From the NCBI RefSeq assembly GCF_000308635.1, contig NZ_BAGD01000271.1, positions 1 through 37,334 of the forward strand: DNA of 37,334 nt, written 5' to 3'. Position numbers and translations under genes: made by a program. The DNA comes from Nocardia otitidiscaviarum NBRC 14405 (GTDB lineage Bacteria > Actinomycetota > Actinomycetes > Mycobacteriales > Mycobacteriaceae). The notes beneath the pieces were generated by a model. The model saw nothing but the letters and a program-made list of their open reading frames with translations. It did not search any database and was not told the DNA's origin. Numbering within the stretch: the stretch's first letter is position 1; each line of letters opens with the position of its first letter. This document shows positions 32,748-37,334 of the stretch, one piece after another.

Positions 32748-35540
32748 ATGAGCGCAGGGACCGAGATGTCATCGACTGACAAGCAGATCCGGCGGGAGAT
32801 CCAGTCCAGGGACGTGGTGGAGCCCTCTCCCGAGGTCGCGTGGCATACATTGCCATCAAGGGTCGTGGTCGAGCGGCTCGCGACCGGTATCGATGGTCTC
32901 ACCGATCGCGATGTGCAGCGTCGGCGAGCTGTCCACGGATGGAATCGCCTCGCAGCAGCCAAGCCGCAGAGTGCCTTGCTGCGGTTCATTCGCCAGTTCC
33001 ACAATGTGCTCATCTATGTCATGTCCGGTGCGGCGGTGGTGACCGCGGTGCTGCAACACTGGATCGATACCGCTGTGCTGTTCGCGGCGGTGATCATCAA
33101 CGTCGTTATCGCCTATGTGCAGGAGGGCAAGGCCGAGGCGGCCATGGGTGCGATCCGGGCGATGCTCTCGCCTCGTGCCACGGTGATCCGCGACGGGCAT
33201 ACCGTGGATATCGATGCCGATGAGCTGGTTCCCGGTGATCTGGTCACGTTGGCGCCCGGAGATCGGGTACCCGCCGATATGCGGCTGCTCAGCGTCGACG
33301 GGTTGCGCGTGGAAGAGGCGGCGCTCACCGGGGAATCGGTGCCTGTCGACAAGTCCACCGACACGACCGCCGCCGATGCCCCGATCGCGGATCGGGTCGG
33401 TATGGCTTATGCGGGCACGCTGGTAGTCCGGGGTCAGGCCACCGGTGTCGTCGTGGGTACCGGCCCTCGAACCGAACTCGGGCGAATCAACCAATTGCTC
33501 ACCGGCATCTCGCCCACCTCGACCCCGCTGTTGCGCCAGATCAGCAGGTTCGGGCGGATCCTGGCGGTGTTCATTCTGGCGCTCAGCGCGGCCACCTTCG
33601 CCCTCGGCGTGTTGTGGCGCGGACAAGGCATCGCGGAGATGTTCACCATGGCGGTCGCGCTGGCCGCATCCGCGATTCCCGAGGGCCTGCCCGCGATCAT
33701 GACCGTCACCCTGGCTATCGGCGTCCAGCGCATGTCGCGGCGGCGCGCTATCGTCCGTCGCCTGCCCGCGGTCGAGGCGCTGGGATCGGTGACGGTGATC
33801 TGCTCGGACAAGACCGGCACATTGACCAGCAACGAGATGACGGTGCAACGCGTCATCTGCGGCGGCCACGATATCGACGTCGGTGGCGTCGGGTACGCGC
33901 CGGTGGGTGATCTCAGCATCGACGGGCGCATCATCGATCCGGCGCATTACCCGGCCTTGCGGGACGCTCTCCTGGCCGCCGAGCTGTGCAACGATGCGTC
34001 GTTGCACCAGGCCGACGACGCCTGGATGATCACCGGGGATCCGACCGAGGCTGCGCTGCTCGTCGCGGCCGCGAAGGCCGGACTACCGCACGACAGGGCC
34101 CGAGCTGAGCATCCACGTATCAACACGGTTCCGTTCGCGTCGGAGAACCGCATCATGGGCACCCTGCACACCGGCACCGACGCAGACGCGCTCATCCTGG
34201 TCAAGGGCGCACCCGAACGCGTACTGGGGATTTGCGATCGGCAGCGCGGCGTACACGGTGAAGAACCGGTCGATCGGCGCTACTGGCAGCACATGGCGGT
34301 AACGACCGCCGCACAGGGCCTCCGGGTCCTCGCGCTGGCTCGCCGACGCGGCGCTCCCCGCAACGCCGGAGTCCTCGAAATCGCAGACCTGGACGCCGGT
34401 TTCACGATGCTGGGGTTGGTGGGGATCATCGACCCGCTGCGACCGGACGCGGTCGTCGCGGTGCAGGAATGCCATCGGGCCGGAATCCGCGTGAAGATGA
34501 TCACCGGTGACCACGTCGCCACCGCCCGCGAGATCGGTGCGCAACTCGGTATCGGGGTCGGCAAGCCCGCGGTGACGGGCGCCGAGATCGCCGCGATGGA
34601 CGACGCGGAACTGCGGAACGTGGCGCACGAGCGTGACGTCTTCGCCCGGGCCAGCCCCGAACACAAACTGCGTCTGGTCTGCGCCCTCCAAGCCAGGGGT
34701 GACGTGGTAGCCATGACCGGCGACGGCGTCAACGACTCACCCGCGCTGAAGAAGGCGGACATCGGAATAGCCATGGGCGGCAAAGGCACCGAGGCAGCCA
34801 AGGAAGCCGCGGACATGGTGCTCGCCGACGACAACTTCGCCACCATCGCGGCCGCGGTATCCGAGGGCCGGACCGTCTACGACAATATCCGCAAGTTCGT
34901 GCTGTTCATGCTGCCGACCAACGGCGGCGAGGCGCTGGTGGTCATCGCCGCCATCATCTTCCAGATCACACTGCCGCTGACTCCGGCGCAGGTCCTCTGG
35001 ATCAACCTCGCCACGTCCAGCACGCTGGGATTGGCACTGGCCTTCGAACCCCCCGAAACCGACGTCATGAGACGTCGACCACGACCGCCACGCGAGAACC
35101 TGCTGTCGCGATACTTCGCCTGGCGGGTGGGCATGGTATCGGTGCTCATGGCGGGCGGAGCCCTCGGCATGTTCCTGTGCGAGCTGAACCTGGGCACCAG
35201 CGTCGAGACCGCGCGCACGATGGCGGTCAACGCGATCGTCGTCGCGGAGATGTTCTACCTGCTCAACAACCGCTACCTGCTCGAACCCGTGCTCAACCGC
35301 ATCGGCCTGTTCGGCAACAAAATCGCCTTCGCCACCGTGGTGGCCTGCACCGCGCTCCAGCTCTCGTTCACGTATATGCCTGCGATGAACGTGGTCTTCG
35401 GGTCCACGCCGCTGGGGTACGTCGAATGGCTCAAAGCCGCAGGCGTCGGCGCACTGGTCTTCGTAGCCGTCGAGATAGAGAAATTCGTCGTCCGCCGGCG
35501 GCGGACGAGCCCGCCACTTCGGGAGGAGCACCCCCAATGA
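32748..35540 (+). CDS. ctpF: Cation-transporting P-type ATPase, CtpF-like
   Basis: 930 residues; ATG at 32748, though ATG at 32766 has a better AGGGA site. All core motifs are present: TGESVPVDKS (~195), PEGLPAIMTVTLAIG (~310), DKTGTLTSNE (phosphorylated Asp, ~355), KGAPERVL, MITGDHVATAR and MTGDGVNDSPALKKADIGIA (~657). N-terminal cation_ATPase_N, about 10 membrane helices. PEGLP and the layout are P2A-type, as in SERCA and mycobacterial CtpF (DosR-regulated). In the sixth helix the SERCA Asp is replaced (NLATSSTLGLALAFEP), so calcium specificity is uncertain. It overlaps the universal stress gene by four bases. Confidence 0.9.
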   Translation: MSAGTEMSSTDKQIRREIQSRDVVEPSPEVAWHTLPSRVVVERLATGIDGLTDRDVQRRRAVHGWNRLAAAKPQSALLRFIRQFHNVLIYVMSGAAVVTAVLQHWIDTAVLFAAVIINVVIAYVQEGKAEAAMGAIRAMLSPRATVIRDGHTVDIDADELVPGDLVTLAPGDRVPADMRLLSVDGLRVEEAALTGESVPVDKSTDTTAADAPIADRVGMAYAGTLVVRGQATGVVVGTGPRTELGRINQLLTGISPTSTPLLRQISRFGRILAVFILALSAATFALGVLWRGQGIAEMFTMAVALAASAIPEGLPAIMTVTLAIGVQRMSRRRAIVRRLPAVEALGSVTVICSDKTGTLTSNEMTVQRVICGGHDIDVGGVGYAPVGDLSIDGRIIDPAHYPALRDALLAAELCNDASLHQADDAWMITGDPTEAALLVAAAKAGLPHDRARAEHPRINTVPFASENRIMGTLHTGTDADALILVKGAPERVLGICDRQRGVHGEEPVDRRYWQHMAVTTAAQGLRVLALARRRGAPRNAGVLEIADLDAGFTMLGLVGIIDPLRPDAVVAVQECHRAGIRVKMITGDHVATAREIGAQLGIGVGKPAVTGAEIAAMDDAELRNVAHERDVFARASPEHKLRLVCALQARGDVVAMTGDGVNDSPALKKADIGIAMGGKGTEAAKEAADMVLADDNFATIAAAVSEGRTVYDNIRKFVLFMLPTNGGEALVVIAAIIFQITLPLTPAQVLWINLATSSTLGLALAFEPPETDVMRRRPRPPRENLLSRYFAWRVGMVSVLMAGGALGMFLCELNLGTSVETARTMAVNAIVVAEMFYLLNNRYLLEPVLNRIGLFGNKIAFATVVACTALQLSFTYMPAMNVVFGSTPLGYVEWLKAAGVGALVFVAVEIEKFVVRRRRTSPPLREEHPQ

Positions 35541-36457
35541 GAACCTTCGACCGGATCATCGTCGACATCGATCCACACGCAGTACACCACCCTGAACTGG
35601 ACCGTGGCGTCGCGATCGCCCGCGCGACCCACGCCGAACTCATCATCGCCGCCGTCATGACCCCACGCGACGTCCCACCGGTTACCGGAGGCAAGGACAC
35701 CGACGCGGTCGATCACCTCAAATCCCTGCTGCAGATCGTGGCTGCTGGGGTGGGTGAGGTCAGGGTGTCGACCACGCTGCTGTTCGGGCCACCTGCGGAA
35801 GTGCTGGCCGAGGAAGCTCACCGCACTGGCGCTGACCTGCTGATCCGATCACACCCCCGGGACACCGCTCTGGCCGCCCAACGCCGTAGCGGCATCGACC
35901 GGGACCTGATTCGAACCTGTCCGGCCCCGGTACTGCTGGTCGGCCCTGGCATCGCGGCTACCCATCCTCGTGTCCTCGGGGCGGTCGCGCCGGACACTGG
36001 ATGGCGCAATACCGCGGCGCTGAACCGGGCCGTCATCGACTACACGCTGACCATAGCGGCGGTCGAGGCAGGGACACCGACCCTGCTGCAAGCCTTCATG
36101 CCACCAGCCCTGCAACTCGCGCATGCCTCGGGCGTGGAGACCGCAGGCTATGTTGAACACTCGCGAACCGAGGTCACCTCACAGCTCGCCGCAGCCGTTC
36201 GCGACCTCGGTGAAGATCCCCGACACCTCGCACTCATCGCCGAGCAAGGGGTGGTCGAGGAGGTCCTACCGGCCTTCGTCGTCAGCCACGGTATCGATCT
36301 CGTCGTCCTCGGCATCCCGCCTCGCCGGGGACCTGCACGCTGGATCCTCGGGACCACCGCCGAGCGACTCGTACGCCACATGCCCTGTTCGGTACTGGCG
36401 GTCAAACCCGACCCACATACGTCGAGAACTACGCGGGCACTGGTCGATGCACTGTGA
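35537..36457 (+). CDS. Two-domain universal stress protein
   Basis: 306 residues. ATG at 35537 overlaps the ATPase stop (ATGA) with GGAGG ten bases upstream; the longer open frame is inside the ATPase. It has two USP domains: IIVDIDPHAVHHPELDRGVA with RSGIDRDLIRTCPAPVLLVG, and a second ending DLVVLGIPPRRGPARWILGT and LVRHMPCSVLAVK, which carries a better ATP-binding G motif. It differs from the 31049 copy (UspE-like layout). Coupling to the ATPase suggests the pair acts in one response. Confidence 0.82.
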   Translation: MRTFDRIIVDIDPHAVHHPELDRGVAIARATHAELIIAAVMTPRDVPPVTGGKDTDAVDHLKSLLQIVAAGVGEVRVSTTLLFGPPAEVLAEEAHRTGADLLIRSHPRDTALAAQRRSGIDRDLIRTCPAPVLLVGPGIAATHPRVLGAVAPDTGWRNTAALNRAVIDYTLTIAAVEAGTPTLLQAFMPPALQLAHASGVETAGYVEHSRTEVTSQLAAAVRDLGEDPRHLALIAEQGVVEEVLPAFVVSHGIDLVVLGIPPRRGPARWILGTTAERLVRHMPCSVLAVKPDPHTSRTTRALVDAL

Positions 36458-36529
36458 TCTGCCCTGATCAGAGGCCGAACCAAACTGTGAAAACAGCCGC
36501 TCCACCTCCGCAACGAGTCGGTATGGAAG

Positions 36530-36808
36530 CTATACGATTCGCCGTCCATCGCCGAGTTGGTTGACGCGACGTTCGAGTTCGGCCAGCCGGTCACGGATCG
36601 GCGCGCTGTGCAATAGCTGCGCGAGCTGGTCGGCCTCGTCAGGCTCCAGCGTGATGGTCTGCAGCGGCGTATCGCCGTCGGCGGGGTCGTAGATGACGAG
36701 TTGCTGGATTCCGTCACGATCCCCGACGATGCCGAAACGCGAACCGTCGCGCGGGCGACAGTGATACAGCACGGCCCTGCCTGGTACCGTCGACCGGTCG
36801 ACCTGCAT
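36530..36808 (-). CDS. KhtT-like antiporter regulatory protein, lacking the RCK_C domain
   Basis: 92 residues from ATG at 36808 (GAAGGAG upstream). The sequence (RPRDGSRFGIVGDRDGIQQL, then LEPDEADQLAQLLHSAPIRD) fits the N-terminal domain of KhtT-type subunits of CPA2 K+/H+ antiporters. Full-length KhtT is ~160 residues with a C-terminal RCK_C/TrkA_C domain; here it stops at VNQLGDGRRIV. It may be truncated or a naturally short form. Its usual antiporter partner survives only as a fragment at 29212-29364. Confidence 0.6.
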   Translation of the reverse strand: MQVDRSTVPGRAVLYHCRPRDGSRFGIVGDRDGIQQLVIYDPADGDTPLQTITLEPDEADQLAQLLHSAPIRDRLAELERRVNQLGDGRRIV

Positions 36809-36902
36809 GTCCGCGACTCCTTCCCCTGTACTGCTTGCAGCCGGTAGTCCCAGTCTTGGCTGTATGAGGACGTCCCGCTATGGGCGGGAGCACCCATTTG
36901 TA

Positions 36903-36916
36903 GGGTCTATCGCCCG
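36903..36916 (+). promoter_or_regulatory. DosR-like box upstream of the kinase remnant
   Basis: GGGTCTATCGCCCG matches GGGACTATAGTCCC at 10 of 14 positions. It lies ~70 bases before the kinase start at 36986. The surrounding gap (36809-36985) shows no gene; GGGACTA (half box, minus strand) also occurs near 36850. Confidence 0.3.
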
Positions 36917-36985
36917 GTCCCGGGAGCATTAGATGGGGGTCGCGCCTCATGGACACCGACTCGCCGACCGAACAGACTGGGGCTC

Positions 36986-37279
36986 ATGAGCGGTCTGGCC
37001 GTCGCTGCGATCGGCCGGTGGGCACGGACACCGATCCCCGCCGGGCGCGCTGTACTGCCGCGTCGTGATCATCAACGGCCTCGTTTTCACCCTCGGCGTC
37101 CCGGTGCTCGCACTCTCACCCGCCTCGGTGCCCTCGCGCGTGCGGCTCACCGAGATTCCGGTAAGCATGCGCGGGCGCGCGCCCTGCACGTCAACGCCAC
37201 CCTCACCATCGACGCCCGGCCCGGGCACGGTACCGACATCCAGCTCACCATCCCGACCGATCAGCGGAGGTCGTCGTGA
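36986..37279 (+). pseudogene. Decayed sensor histidine kinase (NarL/DevS type)
   Basis: Three pieces in two frames remain. Starting at ATG 36986: MSGLAVAAIGRWARTPIPAG in frame 1. From ~37047 another frame gives LYCRVVIINGLVFTLGVPVL then ALSPASVPSRVRLTEIPV, the first membrane segment of such kinases. After 'MRGRA' (near 37168) the first frame returns with ATLTIDARPGHGTDIQLTIP, the end of the HATPase domain. The His-phosphorylation domain and most of the ATPase domain are gone. It overlaps the response regulator start by four bases, as the intact pair would. Confidence 0.6.
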
Positions 37280-37334
37280 ACGCGCCCGCCCCGACCCGCA
37301 TCCTGCTCGCCGACGACCACGCCCTGGTGCGCAG
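37276..37334 (+). CDS. NarL/DevR-type response regulator, start only
   Basis: GTG at 37276 with GGAGG six bases upstream overlaps the kinase stop (GTGA). The visible 19 residues, APTRILLADDHALVR, are the first strand and acidic pair of a receiver domain in the LuxR/NarL style. The rest lies beyond the window, so the HTH domain cannot be confirmed. Confidence 0.7.
   Translation, partial: MNAPAPTRILLADDHALVR

Overview
This is high-GC DNA from a mycolic-acid actinomycete. Nocardia is the best guess and Rhodococcus the main alternative. The evidence is a set of ESX-1 (type VII secretion) substrate-type genes, a DesA3-like desaturase, a secreted cutinase, a CtpF-like ATPase with universal stress proteins, and frequent GTG/TTG starts. 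Genus is inference; no rRNA or taxon-specific marker is present.

Left part (1-15.4 kb): two minus-strand operons of type VII secretion cargo-type genes, with no secretion core (no EccA-E, mycosin or EsxA/B pair). The first runs from 8085 leftwards: a small helical protein, an EspB-like protein (YxxxD plus W motif), an EspL-like YbaB protein, a conserved unknown, a second YbaB-like protein, a small protein, and two large proteins sharing an EspK-like C-terminal domain. The order espB-espL-espK matches mycobacterial ESX-1. The second operon (15.4-10.5 kb) encodes two large glycine-zipper proteins that share a ~125-residue C-terminal domain ending in FFHPPGI. Between the operons lie two paralogous four-helix membrane proteins and a DUF5666-like membrane protein. 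Three promoters here share a CCCA-N4-TGGG dyad placed just upstream of the -10, so the locus looks like one regulon. The second operon also keeps a copy of the first operon's leader, including the ribosome binding site and first codons of its first gene, now a 22-codon ORF.

Middle part (15.7-22.4 kb): lipid and envelope genes. A DesA3-type desaturase is translationally coupled to a patatin-like hydrolase. These are followed by a small ORF, a Crp/Fnr regulator, a MarR regulator divergent from a cutinase/secreted-protein operon, and a chorismate-lyase-like gene.

Scar (22.6-29.4 kb): the 3' part of a tRNA-Met with its terminator marks an attachment-site junction. To its right lies debris: a 5' fragment of alaS abutting a truncated GAF/PAS-type gene, a frameshifted zinc-ribbon membrane gene, and an antiporter fragment. 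Intact accessory genes sit among them: an XRE/MmyB-type regulator and a methyltransferase-cytokinin dehydrogenase fusion.

Right part (29.4-37.3 kb): a stress or dormancy-type block with a K+/H+ antiporter, two universal stress proteins, a VapBC pair whose toxin lacks an expected catalytic Asp, a CtpF-like P-type ATPase, a KhtT-like truncated regulator, a decayed histidine kinase and the start of a NarL/DevR-type response regulator. Degenerate DosR-like boxes occur in several of the gaps.
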